Shown here one piece after another: positions 9,397 through 18,374 of a stretch of DNA of 64,000 nucleotides. The translations under genes and the position numbers were made by a program. The number at the start of each line of letters is the position of its first letter. Position 1 is the first letter of the stretch. The DNA lies in contig NZ_LTZG01000011.1 of assembly GCF_001592825.1 (NCBI RefSeq), forward strand, positions 1 to 64,000. Reading direction: 5' to 3'. Source of the DNA: Planococcus maritimus. Its GTDB lineage: Bacteria; Bacillota; Bacilli; Bacillales_A; Planococcaceae. The notes below the pieces were generated by a model. The model saw only the letters and a program-made list of their open reading frames with translations, was not told the DNA's origin and did not search any database.

Positions 9397-10866
9397 TTAT
9401 TTGTTCATGAATTCCTGTACTGATTCCCGCACTTCCTGGATGTTGCGCATTTTGTTATTCCAGCATTTCTCACTCAAATCAACTGGGTATTCTTCCGGGT
9501 TGAGCGATCGTTTGTATTCGTCCCATAGTAAATCGAGCGTCCCTACCGCATATTGTTGGATTTCCTGAAGCGATGGATTCTTATACACCACTTCCCCTGA
9601 TTCAATCACTTGTTGATGGATGTTGACAGCATCGAAATTGGTGATGAACTTCGAGACAAAGGTATGGACGGGATGGAACATTTTCAGTCTTTCTTCAGAA
9701 GCTGGGTCTTCATCGTGCAGGGTGATATAATCACCTTCTGATTTCCCATTTTCCCTATCTATAATCCGGTAAACGTTTTTCAATCCAGGGGTCGTCACTT
9801 TTTCTGCATTGCCAGAAATTTTGATAGTGTCTTCCATTTCGCCGACACTGTTTTCGATCGAAACCAATTTGTAGACAGCTCCAAGTGCTGGTTGATCGTA
9901 GGCGGTGATGAGCTTTGTTCCAATGCCCCACGCATCGACTCGTGCGCCTTGCGCCTTCAAGTTGAGGATCGTGTACTCGTCCAAATCATTGGATACGACC
10001 ACTTCGGTATCATGAAATCCAGCATCATCCAGCATTTTACGCGCTTCTTTGGATAAAAAAGCAATGTCGCCGCTATCTAGGCGAATGCCGCGGAAATTGA
10101 TCTTATCGCCAAGTTCTTTCGCTACTTGGATGGCGATCGGCAAACCCGACTTCAAGGTATCATACGTGTCGACCAAAAAGACGCATTCACGATGGCGCTT
10201 CGCATAGGCATGGAACGCTTCGTATTCGTCTTTATATGCCTGGATCATTGAGTGGGCATGAGTGCCTGCTGCTGGAATGCCGAACAATTTGGCGGCACGG
10301 GTATTGCTTGTCGCTTCTAACCCACCGATATACGCAGCCCGCGTACCCCAGATCGCCGCATCCATTTCTTGTGCACGGCGCGTGCCAAATTCCATGACGC
10401 GTTCCGTGCCGACAACTTGCTTGATGCGGCTTGCTTTAGTGGCAATCAAAGTTTGATAGTTAACGATATTGAGCAGAGCCGTCTCAACCAATTGGGCTTC
10501 CAAAAGAGGGGCTTCGACACGGATTAGCGGTTCATTTTGAAAAACAAGCTCGCCTTCAACGACTGAATAGACATCTCCTGTAAAACGGACTTCTTTTAGA
10601 TACTCCAAGAAATCTTCCCGATAGCCGAGTTCATCGCGCAAATAAGCAATATCACTTTCCGAAAAATGGAAATTCTTTAAATAATCAAGAACCCGCTCAA
10701 GCCCCGCAAATGTGGCATAACCATTGCCGAATGGCAATTTCCGGAAAAATAATTCAAATACCGCTTTCCGTTCGTGCATTCCATCCGCCCAATAGGTTTC
10801 CGCCATATTAATTTGGTATAAATCGGTATGTAATGCCAAGCTATCATCTGCATAACGCGTTTCCAC
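9397..10866 (-). CDS. pncB: Nicotinate phosphoribosyltransferase
   Basis: Makes nicotinate mononucleotide from nicotinate and PRPP (ATP-stimulated), the entry step of the Preiss-Handler route. It has 489 residues, as in B. subtilis PncB (about 490). Recognisable segments are [14 protein letters not shown] at the N-terminus, EFGTRRAQ, the catalytic-His region GTHAHSM, and the phosphate-binding region with RLDSGD. The start codon is GTG at 10866 behind AAGGGG. It is the first gene of a two-gene NAD salvage operon with nadE. Confidence 0.95.
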   Translation of the reverse strand: METRYADDSLALHTDLYQINMAETYWADGMHERKAVFELFFRKLPFGNGYATFAGLERVLDYLKNFHFSESDIAYLRDELGYREDFLEYLKEVRFTGDVYSVVEGELVFQNEPLIRVEAPLLEAQLVETALLNIVNYQTLIATKASRIKQVVGTERVMEFGTRRAQEMDAAIWGTRAAYIGGLEATSNTRAAKLFGIPAAGTHAHSMIQAYKDEYEAFHAYAKRHRECVFLVDTYDTLKSGLPIAIQVAKELGDKINFRGIRLDSGDIAFLSKEARKMLDDAGFHDTEVVVSNDLDEYTILNLKAQGARVDAWGIGTKLITAYDQPALGAVYKLVSIENSVGEMEDTIKISGNAEKVTTPGLKNVYRIIDRENGKSEGDYITLHDEDPASEERLKMFHPVHTFVSKFITNFDAVNIHQQVIESGEVVYKNPSLQEIQQYAVGTLDLLWDEYKRSLNPEEYPVDLSEKCWNNKMRNIQEVRESVQEFMNK

Positions 10867-10955
10867 TAAAATCCCCTTCTTCCACAGTAATGACTCTTAT
10901 TATACATCAAATTCCTTATTTTATAAGCTCTTGTCTTCACACGTAAGCCCTATCA

Positions 10956-10984
10956 TTGACATATACCCAAAAATATGAGATAGT
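10956..10984 (+). promoter_or_regulatory. SigA-like promoter of an unassigned transcript
   Basis: A perfect TTGACA (10956-10961) is followed after 17 nt by GATAGT (10979-10984, four of six to TATAAT). No tracked gene lies downstream on this strand before the terminator at 11246. Confidence 0.5.
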
Positions 10985-10990
10985 ATTCAG

Positions 10991-11278
10991 AGTTAACTAC
11001 GAGGTAACATATATAAATTTTGATGACTGGCATTCTACGCAATGTTTTTGAAGATACTTATTCACACTGGCGCGATTAAAGGATCGCAAGGACGTAAAAG
11101 AAGGCAGGGTTTACGTTGCTTAAGTTTAAAGCACCCAGTGGAACTATTACCGCGGCAATGAAAGCAAACACTTTCAATGGAAATGATTCCCCGTTCATTA
11201 CGGGTTAATATTTAAGTCAAAACGCATGATTGTTACCTAATAAACAAAGGGCCGCCCTCACTCGAGGGCGGCCCTTTT
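10991..11278 (+). ncRNA. Putative small RNA (unidentified), about 288 nt
   Basis: A transcript-like unit occupies the 478-nt gap between pncB and ilvD. It has a SigA-like promoter at 10956-10984 and ends in a 14-bp perfect hairpin (11246-11277, loop ACTC) with T4. Internal local stems can be drawn, for example GCGAT..ATCGC near 11072-11086 and CGTAAA..TTTACG near 11093-11116. I do not recognise it as 6S, tmRNA, RNase P, SRP RNA, a T-box or a known riboswitch. It contains an open 39-codon frame (11042-11161) without a Shine-Dalgarno, so coding cannot be excluded. Confidence 0.4.
11246..11278 (+). terminator. Strong terminator of the unassigned transcript
   Basis: A 14-bp perfect GC-rich stem (AAAGGGCCGCCCTC with its complement), loop of four, then TTTT on the plus strand. 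The A-run on the other side would make it weakly bidirectional. Confidence 0.85.
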
Positions 11279-11294
11279 CCAATTTCCAGACGAA

Positions 11295-11340
11295 ATAAAA
11301 GCAGCGCCGCACCGGTTCCACACCGAAGTTGACGCTGCTG
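11295..11340 (-). terminator. Probable terminator of ilvD
   Basis: On the minus strand AGCAGCG (11333-11339) pairs with CGCTGCT (11300-11306) across a GC-rich internal segment and is followed by TTTTATTT. It begins a few bases after the ilvD stop. Confidence 0.7.
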
Positions 11341-11344
11341 TTTG

Positions 11345-13030
11345 TTATCGATTTAAATAATCTGTCACGGCGCCTTTAGAAGAACAAGAGACATTGTGTG
11401 CGTATTTCCCAAGGACCCCTTTTCGGTAAAGCGGCGGTGCTGTCCATTCGCTTCTGCGCTTTTCAAGTTCTTCTTCGGAAACGTCCATGGAGATTTCTTG
11501 CAGATCGGAATCGATCGTTACCATGTCGCCTTCTTGAAGCAAAGCGATCGGCCCGCCGGATTGTGCTTCCGGTGAAATGTGGCCAACGACTAGCCCATGC
11601 GTCCCTCCGGAGAAACGGCCATCGGTGAGCAATGCAACAGATTCGCCCATGCCTTTTCCGACGAGGATTGCTGAAATCGACAGCATCTCCGGCATGCCCG
11701 GACCTCCTTTGGGACCGACATAACGAATGACCAAGACATCGCCGTCGTTGATTTCGTTTGCCATGACCGCGGCCGTTGCTTCTTTTTCATTGTCAAAGAC
11801 GCGTGCTGGGCCCGTGTGGCGATTGACTTTTACACCAGACACTTTAGCAACGGCGCCTGTTGGGGACAGATTGCCTTTTAAGACAATCAATGGGCCGTCT
11901 TTGCGCTTCGGATTGTCAAACGGCATGATGACGTCTTGCCCTTCTTCCAGGCTCAGCGCTTGCTGCAAGTTCTCGGCGACTGTTTTTCCGGTGACTGTCA
12001 TGCAATCGCCGTGCAAATAACCCGCTTCCAACAACATCTTCATCACAGCTTGAACGCCGCCTACTCGGTGAAGGTCTTGCATGACGTATTTGCCGCTTGG
12101 TTTCAGGTCCGCAATATGCGGTACGATTTTTTGCAGGCGGTTGAAATCGTCAATCGTCAAATCCACTTCCGCTGCGTGCGCGATCGCCAGCAAGTGTAGG
12201 ATCGCATTTGTCGAACCGCCAAGCGCCATGACCACGGTGATCGCGTTTTCGAACGCTTCTTTTGTCATGATGTCTTTCGGGTAGATGCCGAGCTCCAGCA
12301 AGTTATGGACCGCTGCACCTGCCGCTTCACAATCCGCTTCCTTATATTCAGACACGGCCGGATTCGAGGAGCTTCCCGGCAAACTCATGCCCATCGCTTC
12401 AGCAGCTGAAGCCATCGTGTTCGCTGTGTACATCCCGCCGCACGAACCTGCGCCGGGACAAGCGCTGCATTCGATTTTGCGCAATGCCGAGTCGTCGATG
12501 GTGCCGTTATTGTGCTGGCCAACACCTTCGAACACAGATACGATATCGATATCCTGGCTGTTGTAGCGCCCTGCTGCGATCGTTCCCCCGTAGACAAATA
12601 CGGCTGGCACTTCGGAATTGGCGATGGCAATCAAACATCCTGGAATATTTTTATCGCAGCCGCCGATTGCAACGAGCCCGTCCAAGCTTTCTGCACCGAC
12701 AACGGTTTCAATAGAGTCAGCGATAACATCTCGGCTCGATAGCGAATATTTCATGCCTTCTGTCCCCATGGAAATGCCATCAGAAACGGTAATCGTATTG
12801 AAGATAAACGGAACAGCACCGGCTTGTCGCGCACCTTTTTTAGCGGCTCTTGCCAGTTCATCGATATGTATATTACAAGGTGTGACTTCGCTCCATGTGC
12901 TCGCGATGCCGACCATCGGCTGCTCGAAGCCTTCGTCCGTCACGCCAACCGCACGCAGCATCGCACGGTTCGGGGCTTTCATCGGCCCTTCGCTAAAAAC
13001 TTTACTCTTGATGCGCAAATCCTTCTTCAT
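11345..13030 (-). CDS. ilvD: Dihydroxy-acid dehydratase
   Basis: Fe-S enzyme of branched-chain amino acid synthesis. It dehydrates 2,3-dihydroxyisovalerate and 2,3-dihydroxy-3-methylvalerate to the 2-oxo acids. The 561 residues match the usual 555-565. Conserved cysteines appear in [10 protein letters not shown] and [19 protein letters not shown] (seen as [11 protein letters not shown]), with the C-terminal signature [20 protein letters not shown] at 13030 follows AGGGTAGGA. It stands alone here; other ilv or leu genes are not in the window. A 127-nt leader with alternative hairpins precedes it. Confidence 0.96.
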   Translation of the reverse strand: MKKDLRIKSKVFSEGPMKAPNRAMLRAVGVTDEGFEQPMVGIASTWSEVTPCNIHIDELARAAKKGARQAGAVPFIFNTITVSDGISMGTEGMKYSLSSRDVIADSIETVVGAESLDGLVAIGGCDKNIPGCLIAIANSEVPAVFVYGGTIAAGRYNSQDIDIVSVFEGVGQHNNGTIDDSALRKIECSACPGAGSCGGMYTANTMASAAEAMGMSLPGSSSNPAVSEYKEADCEAAGAAVHNLLELGIYPKDIMTKEAFENAITVVMALGGSTNAILHLLAIAHAAEVDLTIDDFNRLQKIVPHIADLKPSGKYVMQDLHRVGGVQAVMKMLLEAGYLHGDCMTVTGKTVAENLQQALSLEEGQDVIMPFDNPKRKDGPLIVLKGNLSPTGAVAKVSGVKVNRHTGPARVFDNEKEATAAVMANEINDGDVLVIRYVGPKGGPGMPEMLSISAILVGKGMGESVALLTDGRFSGGTHGLVVGHISPEAQSGGPIALLQEGDMVTIDSDLQEISMDVSEEELEKRRSEWTAPPLYRKGVLGKYAHNVSCSSKGAVTDYLNR

Positions 13031-13157
13031 TAGTATCCTACCCTTTCTGTTCTATGTATCTGCTTCGCGGATTCACGGAGCACTCATTAAATTCACCGGC
13101 CCCAGATAAATCACCTAGCTAGCCATCCGGAATTGAGGATCCGGCTGATTTGAGTTT
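13031..13157 (-). promoter_or_regulatory. ilvD 5' leader (untranslated, possibly regulatory)
   Basis: Transcription from the promoter at 13164-13191 would give about 127 nt of leader. Near its 5' end two pairings compete around 13121-13146 (AGCCGGATCC with GGATGGCT-type partners). No T-box sequence (GGGTGG plus ACCGCG) is present, so tRNA-sensing control is not supported. No known riboswitch was recognised. Confidence 0.4.
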
Positions 13158-13163
13158 CTCTCT

Positions 13164-13191
13164 ATTATAGAGTACATTTTTCAGAATTCAA
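13164..13191 (-). promoter_or_regulatory. Promoter of ilvD
   Basis: On the minus strand TTGAAT (13186-13191) and a perfect TATAAT (13164-13169) are spaced 16 nt apart. The spacer contains TTCTGAAAAAT, a degenerate CodY-box-like sequence (9 of 14 fixed positions). CodY control is usual for ilv genes, but this match alone is weak. Confidence 0.75.
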
Positions 13192-13330
13192 CGAATAAAT
13201 CGATAATTAATAATAATATTTTACAATTTGTCACAATTACGTTTGTGTATCCGTTTTCACATGGTATGAAAGCATTTCTTCCATTCGTTCCCCCGTCTCT
13301 TCTCCATTTTTACATAGTGCGCTATAACAT

Positions 13331-13369
13331 TAAAAAAGCACATAGCTCGCTTGCTATGCGCTTCGTGCT
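13331..13369 (-). terminator. Terminator of the DoeA-type operon
   Basis: An imperfect hairpin on the minus strand (AGCAC..GCATAGC / GCTATG..TGCT) with a following T6 run, located 4 nt after the aldehyde dehydrogenase stop. It closes the 19571-13374 operon. Confidence 0.75.
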
Positions 13370-13373
13370 AAAA

Positions 13374-14810
13374 CTATCCCAATTTAAAGCAAATCACTTT
13401 CGTATCGGTCATCTCCTGGATGGCGAATTTGACGCCTTCCCTGCCGAGTCCGGATTGTTTGACGCCGCCGAACGGCATGGCATCGATGCGGAAATCGCTG
13501 CTATCATTAATCATGACGCCGCCTACTTCGAGTTCTTCGATCGCACGGTGGGCATGGTCCAAGTTTTTCGTGAAAATCCCTGCCTGTAGCCCGTAATCGA
13601 CAGCATTTGCCTGCTCAATCGCTTTATCCAAACCAGCCACTCGATAAAGCAAGACGACCGGCCCGAAGATTTCTTCTGTTGCGAGCGCACAACCTTCAGG
13701 AACATCCGTGAGCACAGTCGGTGAATAAAAAGCACCGTCCCGTTCCCCACCGATTTCAAGCGTCGCGCCTTTTGCGAGGGCTTCCTCGACCAGTGCCTCG
13801 ACCCGTTTTGCTTCTTTTTCCGTGATCAATGGGCCCATATCGGTTATTTCAGATTGCTTGTCACCGACGATATAACGTTCGGTTCGCTCGATAAATTGGG
13901 TTTTAAACGTGTCGTAAACATTTTCTTCGATGTAAACTCGCTGGACGCCGAGGCAATTTTGCCCAGCTGCCCAAAATGCACCCGATACACAAGACGCTGC
14001 CGCGTCGTCCAAATCGGCATCTTGCAAGACGATAACAGGCGAATTCGATCCAAGTTCCATGCCCACTTTTTTCAGGCCGGCTTTTTTGGTGATCGCAAGC
14101 CCGGTTTCGACGCCTCCGGTAAAGCTGATCATCCGGACCGCGGGATGCTCGACTAGGACATCGCCGATTTCCCCGCCTCTTCCAGTAATGACTGACAGAA
14201 TTTTTTCCGGCAAGCCTGCGTGCGCAAAAGCTTGTGCCATCAAAAGCGCACTGAGCGGTGTGACAGTTGCCGGTTTAACGATGATGGCATTGCCCGATGC
14301 AATCGCCGGGCCGACTTTATGCGCCACTAAGTTCAACGGATCGTTAAACGGCGTGATCGCCCCGATGATGCCGAGCGGAAAGCGCCGGTAATAGCCGACT
14401 TTGCCGATTCCACCAGGCGACTGATCAAACGGAATCGTCTCTCCGGTGATGCGTCTCGCCTCTTCTGCGCTCAAGCGCAAGGTCTCCACCGCCCGCCCTA
14501 CTTCTTTACGCGCTTCACGGATTGTCTTGCTGCTTTCTTTCGCAATGATGCGCGCATATTGTTCGGAATTCGTCACGATATACTCCGCCGCTTTCCCAAT
14601 AATGTGCATGCGTTCGACGACCGGCATCCGGGCTGACGTTTCAGCGCCTGATTTTGCTGCTTCGATGCATGCTTCCATGTCTTCTTTTGTAGCGGCAGGC
14701 ACACGGTCGATGAGCGTCCCGTCTTGTGGGTCGGTCACATCGATCCACCGTTCCCCTTCTACCCATTCACCTGCCAAGAACATTTTCCGGCCTTCAATAT
14801 GTGTCGCCAT
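13374..14810 (-). CDS. NAD(P)-dependent aldehyde dehydrogenase
   Basis: A 478-residue ALDH-superfamily enzyme that oxidises an aldehyde to the acid. The cofactor segment is PFNDPLN. The glycine motif is FTGGVETG, the general base lies in MELGSNSP, and the catalytic cysteine is in GQNCLGVQR. It is the last of five tightly spaced genes headed by a DoeA-type ectoine hydrolase. In known ectoine catabolism DoeC, an ALDH, oxidises aspartate semialdehyde to aspartate, so aspartate semialdehyde is the likely substrate here. That is an inference from context; the sequence alone gives only ALDH. AAAGGAGG lies 8 nt before the ATG, and 15 nt separate it from the homoserine dehydrogenase. Confidence 0.85.
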   Translation of the reverse strand: MATHIEGRKMFLAGEWVEGERWIDVTDPQDGTLIDRVPAATKEDMEACIEAAKSGAETSARMPVVERMHIIGKAAEYIVTNSEQYARIIAKESSKTIREARKEVGRAVETLRLSAEEARRITGETIPFDQSPGGIGKVGYYRRFPLGIIGAITPFNDPLNLVAHKVGPAIASGNAIIVKPATVTPLSALLMAQAFAHAGLPEKILSVITGRGGEIGDVLVEHPAVRMISFTGGVETGLAITKKAGLKKVGMELGSNSPVIVLQDADLDDAAASCVSGAFWAAGQNCLGVQRVYIEENVYDTFKTQFIERTERYIVGDKQSEITDMGPLITEKEAKRVEALVEEALAKGATLEIGGERDGAFYSPTVLTDVPEGCALATEEIFGPVVLLYRVAGLDKAIEQANAVDYGLQAGIFTKNLDHAHRAIEELEVGGVMINDSSDFRIDAMPFGGVKQSGLGREGVKFAIQEMTDTKVICFKLG

Positions 14811-14825
14811 TCATACTGCCTCCTT

Positions 14826-15878
14826 TCATGAACGCACCGTTTCTCTCGCCTTTGCGATGGTCAATAAGTCGATCAGCAAAGAAAATCCAGTTTCCGTTTT
14901 GCCAGCCCCTGCACCGCAAAGCGTGACGGGCCCAAGCAAGTCGGTCTCGTAAGTGATGGCATTGAGCGCACCTGACACGGAGGCAAGCGGGTCATCCAGC
15001 GGCACTTTTTCAGCCGACACTTTCGCCGCAATGACCCCGTGTTCTTTTTTGGCTGTGGCAATCAACTTCCAACGTTTTCCTTCCGCACGCGCTTGTTCGA
15101 TAAGTTCTGGCGTCATTTGCGAAATGCCGGTGCACTCGACAGCTTCGACCGATAAAGGCATGCCCATGACATGCTGTGTGAGGATGACGATTTTATAGCG
15201 CGCATCGTGGCCTTCGACATCACTCGTCGGATCCGCTTCAGCATAGCCAAGCTTTTGTGCTTCCTTGAGCGCAGATTCATAGCTTTCGCCTTCGTCCATT
15301 CGCATGAGCATGAAATTGGTCGTGCCGTTCAAGATGCCGCGGATCTCGGTTATGTCATTTCCGGCAAGCGCCAGTTTCGGCATCCGTAGGGCAGGCGTCC
15401 CACTCATCACCGTACCTTCAAAGCCCCAGGAGACGTTCTGCTTATTCGCTAAAGCCGATAATTCCTGGTAAGCGAGCGCAACCGGCCCTTTATTGGTCAT
15501 GACCACATTTTTGCCGCTTTCGAATGCTGCGCGGCAATGGTCGATTGCCGGCTGGCCGGTTTTCACGTCGGTATAGGACACTTCCACTACGGTGTCGGCA
15601 TTCGATTGTCTGATCGTTTCCAAACTGTCCCATCCAGCAACCAAGCCTTCCGTTTTCGGATAGCCGTCCAAGCTTCCCGTTTTTTGCACCGTCTCGAGCA
15701 CCGCTTCGATATCAAGCCCTTCCGGATGATACAAAGAGCCTTTCCTGAAGTCCGAGATCGCCACGATTTTCGCTTCAAATCCCTCATCTTTTCTCAAGCT
15801 GTGCCGCTTATCATGCAGGATTTCCGCGAGCCCTTGGCCGACTACGCCGAATCCGATAAATGCCAATTTATGTGTCAT
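14826..15878 (-). CDS. Homoserine dehydrogenase, short form without ACT domain
   Basis: Interconverts aspartate semialdehyde and homoserine. The Rossmann motif is FIGFGVVGQGL at the N-terminus. The catalytic domain carries SGTPALRM, GILNGTTNF and AEADPTSDVEGHDA. The protein has 350 residues and ends after the catalytic domain. The ACT domain of the biosynthetic B. subtilis Hom (433 residues) is missing, so it should not be inhibited by threonine. The start is ATG 15878 behind GGGAGGAA; the stop of the M20 gene is only 1 nt upstream. Placement in a degradative operon suggests it handles aspartate semialdehyde in catabolism rather than threonine synthesis. Confidence 0.9.
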   Translation of the reverse strand: MTHKLAFIGFGVVGQGLAEILHDKRHSLRKDEGFEAKIVAISDFRKGSLYHPEGLDIEAVLETVQKTGSLDGYPKTEGLVAGWDSLETIRQSNADTVVEVSYTDVKTGQPAIDHCRAAFESGKNVVMTNKGPVALAYQELSALANKQNVSWGFEGTVMSGTPALRMPKLALAGNDITEIRGILNGTTNFMLMRMDEGESYESALKEAQKLGYAEADPTSDVEGHDARYKIVILTQHVMGMPLSVEAVECTGISQMTPELIEQARAEGKRWKLIATAKKEHGVIAAKVSAEKVPLDDPLASVSGALNAITYETDLLGPVTLCGAGAGKTETGFSLLIDLLTIAKARETVRS

Positions 15879-15879
15879 G

Positions 15880-17097
15880 CTATTCCTCCCCTTCTCCATG
15901 TCTGCCCGTGAAAAAGCCGGTTGCCGCGTTCGCTAAAATGGCAGCGCCGAGCGGCAAACTGCGTTCATCAATATCGAAATTGGGCTTATGCAGATCCCGG
16001 TCGATCCCATCGCCTGGCGAACAGCCGAGAAAAAACATCGCCCCGGGCAATTGCTGCGTGACATAACCGAAATCTTCGCCTCCCATGCCAAACGGCTGGT
16101 GGGTGAAATTGATAGCGGGATCCGTTTTCCGGATGGCATTTGCGATTTGCCCATTTACGAATTTATCGTTGACCAGTGCTGGCTCCCCGTGTTGATAATG
16201 AAACGAATAATCGCCGCCCAATTGCTTCGCGAGGGCAAAAGCATCGTGGATTTCCATTTCGAGCCGGTTGCGCGTGCCGGCTGAATAGCTTCGGACGGTC
16301 CCCTCTATTTGAACTTCGTTCGGAATAATATTGCTGGCAGTTCCCGCATGAATTTGCCCGATACTGACGACTGCGGGCTCGAGCGCTGAAATTTTCCGTG
16401 GCACAATGCCGTGCAATGCTTGCAAAACAAGTCCGAGCATCCAAGTCGGGTCGCTGCCGAGTTCTGGATAGGCGCCATGCCCGCCGGTTCCTTTAATCAT
16501 GCCGTGAAAGACATCGACATTCGCCATACTGATGCCGTCATGCATTTGGACTGCGCCAGCTGACAGCCACGGGCACATATGGAGCGCAATCGCCTGCTCC
16601 ACGCCTTCATACGCACCCGCTTGCAATAAATAGGGCGAGCCGGACATGGCATTTTCATCGATCATTTCCTCCGCCGGCTGGAAAATGAACTTCACCGTTC
16701 CGTCCCATCGCTGCGAACGGAACCGTTCCGCAAGAAGCGAAGCGGCGCCAAGCAGGATGGCGGCATGCGCATCGTGCCCGCAAGCATGCATAACCCCAGG
16801 CGTTTGTGAACGATAATCGCATGCATTTGCTTCGTTGATTGGCAAAGCATCGATATCCGCACGCAGCGCAATCACCGGTGCCTGCCCTGTCCCGAGCGTC
16901 GCGATGACGCTCGTTTCTAGGCCCACTCCCCGGTGGATTGTCAGCCCTTCGATCGTTTCTAGCACGCCCGCGATAAAATCGGCTGTCTTGAATTCCCGGA
17001 AGCTCAGTTCCGGGGATCGATGCAGTGTTCGCCGCCATTCGCTGAGCTCTCCGCTCATTTTTTCCGCATTCGTCAGGAATTCATCTTTATGCTCCAT
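15880..17097 (-). CDS. M20 family amidohydrolase / deacetylase
   Basis: A 405-residue M20D-type metallo-amidohydrolase related to HipO/AmhX and N-acetyl amino acid deacetylases. Metal-binding and catalytic segments are ALRADIDALPI, HACGHDAHAA, FQPAEE and HMCPW, with the lid-dimerisation domain following (GTGGHGAYPELGSDP) and GMGGEDFG near the C-terminus. Next to a DoeA-type ectoine hydrolase it is well placed to remove the acetyl group from N-acetyl-2,4-diaminobutyrate. The known DoeB belongs to a different family (aspartoacylase-like), so this would be a non-orthologous replacement. That step is inference. It lies 18 nt behind the PLP enzyme and 1 nt before the homoserine dehydrogenase. Confidence 0.85.
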   Translation of the reverse strand: MEHKDEFLTNAEKMSGELSEWRRTLHRSPELSFREFKTADFIAGVLETIEGLTIHRGVGLETSVIATLGTGQAPVIALRADIDALPINEANACDYRSQTPGVMHACGHDAHAAILLGAASLLAERFRSQRWDGTVKFIFQPAEEMIDENAMSGSPYLLQAGAYEGVEQAIALHMCPWLSAGAVQMHDGISMANVDVFHGMIKGTGGHGAYPELGSDPTWMLGLVLQALHGIVPRKISALEPAVVSIGQIHAGTASNIIPNEVQIEGTVRSYSAGTRNRLEMEIHDAFALAKQLGGDYSFHYQHGEPALVNDKFVNGQIANAIRKTDPAINFTHQPFGMGGEDFGYVTQQLPGAMFFLGCSPGDGIDRDLHKPNFDIDERSLPLGAAILANAATGFFTGRHGEGEE

Positions 17098-17115
17098 GCT
17101 TACCCCCGGCTTTCC

Positions 17116-18315
17116 TTAGACGTTCATCACCGTTTCGACGTGCTGGAACGCTTGCTCGAAATCGTTAATGATGTCCTCGATTTCTTCAATGCCGCAAGAT
17201 ACCCGGATCAAGCCTTCCGGAATGCCCATCGCGGCGCGTTCTTCCGGCGTACATTCCACGTGGCTTGTCGTGCGCGCCGGACCGACTGTCGTCTCGACCG
17301 CCCCTAAGTTTGCGGCGCGGTTTGCGTATTGGAGTTTTGGCAACAAGTCGCGTACCGTATCGACGCCGCCTTTTACAGAAAAGCTCAGCATGCCGCCGAA
17401 GCCTTTCATTTGGCGCTTGGCGATATCATGATTTGGATGGGTTTCGAGACCTGGATAGAAGACGTCTTCAACGATATCTTTTGTCTGCAAGTACTTGGCG
17501 AGTGCCATGGCGTTTTTGCTTTGCTCACGTACACGCAAATGCAAAGTCTTCATGCCGCGAAGCAATAAATAGGCTGCCATCGGATCCATCGTTGCACCGT
17601 TGATTTCGCGGTAATGGTAAACCTGTTCGACCAGTTCGTGGGATCCGACCAAAACACCGCCGAGTGCATCTGCATGCCCTCCGAGGAATTTCGTCGCACT
17701 GTGCAACACCAAATCGACGCCGTCTTCAAGTGGATTTTGGTTGATTGGCGTGCCGAATGTATTGTCGATGATGACCAGGGCTCCCGCTTCATGCCCTGCT
17801 TTTGCCATGCGCGCAATATCTGTGATTTTGACGGTCGGGTTGGTTGGTGTTTCCAAGTAAAGGATCTTGCAGCCTTTTTTGAGTTCCGCTTCAATCGCTT
17901 CATGGTCGCCCGTGTCGACGAGCGCGACATCGATTTGCTGACGCGGCAGAAATTCCGTAAAGATTTTGTTGGTGCCGCCGTACGTATCTTTGATCGAGAC
18001 GATGCGGTCGCCTGGTACAAGGAAGGTTGCGAGCGTATTGCTGATGGCTGCCATGCCTGTCGAGAAACTAGTCGCGGCTTCAGCCCCTTCAAGCAATTTC
18101 ACTTTGTCTTCGAATGCCTGAACGGTCGGGTTCGTGTTGCGGCCATAGATATGTCCTTTCTTCTTGCCGATCGCAACGTCGTACCAATCCTCCATATCGT
18201 CATACGTATATGCGACGCTCAAGACGACCGGTACTTGCGATGCCCCGTGTGCCAAATAGTCTTTTTCTCCGCCCCAGACCGCTTGTGTGGATTGGTGGAT
18301 TTTGTTGTTTGTCAT
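17116..18315 (-). CDS. Cys/Met metabolism PLP-dependent enzyme (trans-sulfuration family)
   Basis: A 399-residue enzyme of the cystathionine gamma-synthase / gamma-lyase / methionine gamma-lyase family. Evidence: YGRNTNPTVQAFE, the PLP-stacking region SFSTGMAAISNTL, YLETPTNPT, the PLP-binding Asp in IIDNTFGTP, the Schiff-base Lys in HSATKFLGGH, and the C-terminal EDIINDFEQAF. Which gamma-reaction it performs cannot be read from the sequence. In known ectoine pathways the enzyme at this step is a class III transaminase (DoeD), so the presence of this family instead is odd. The start is ATG 18315 with GGAG at 8 nt. The 59-nt gap to the upstream doeA-type gene has no terminator. Confidence 0.85.
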   Translation of the reverse strand: MTNNKIHQSTQAVWGGEKDYLAHGASQVPVVLSVAYTYDDMEDWYDVAIGKKKGHIYGRNTNPTVQAFEDKVKLLEGAEAATSFSTGMAAISNTLATFLVPGDRIVSIKDTYGGTNKIFTEFLPRQQIDVALVDTGDHEAIEAELKKGCKILYLETPTNPTVKITDIARMAKAGHEAGALVIIDNTFGTPINQNPLEDGVDLVLHSATKFLGGHADALGGVLVGSHELVEQVYHYREINGATMDPMAAYLLLRGMKTLHLRVREQSKNAMALAKYLQTKDIVEDVFYPGLETHPNHDIAKRQMKGFGGMLSFSVKGGVDTVRDLLPKLQYANRAANLGAVETTVGPARTTSHVECTPEERAAMGIPEGLIRVSCGIEEIEDIINDFEQAFQHVETVMNV

Positions 18316-18374
18316 GAACTCACTCCTCAATTTTGGATGCCTTCTAGGCAAGATGTTTTTTTATTTTCAAGCGT

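Noticed and set aside
11042-11161. 39-codon basic open frame in the orphan transcript
   Set aside because: There is no Shine-Dalgarno before the ATG and no recognisable protein feature. It is kept only as a remark under the putative RNA.
12618-13109. 163-codon plus-strand frame opposite ilvD
   Set aside because: It is a shadow of ilvD codon usage; similar long antisense frames occur opposite most GC-richer genes here.
13170-13186. CodY box in the ilvD promoter
   Set aside because: Only about 9 of 14 fixed positions match, so it is mentioned but not called as a site.
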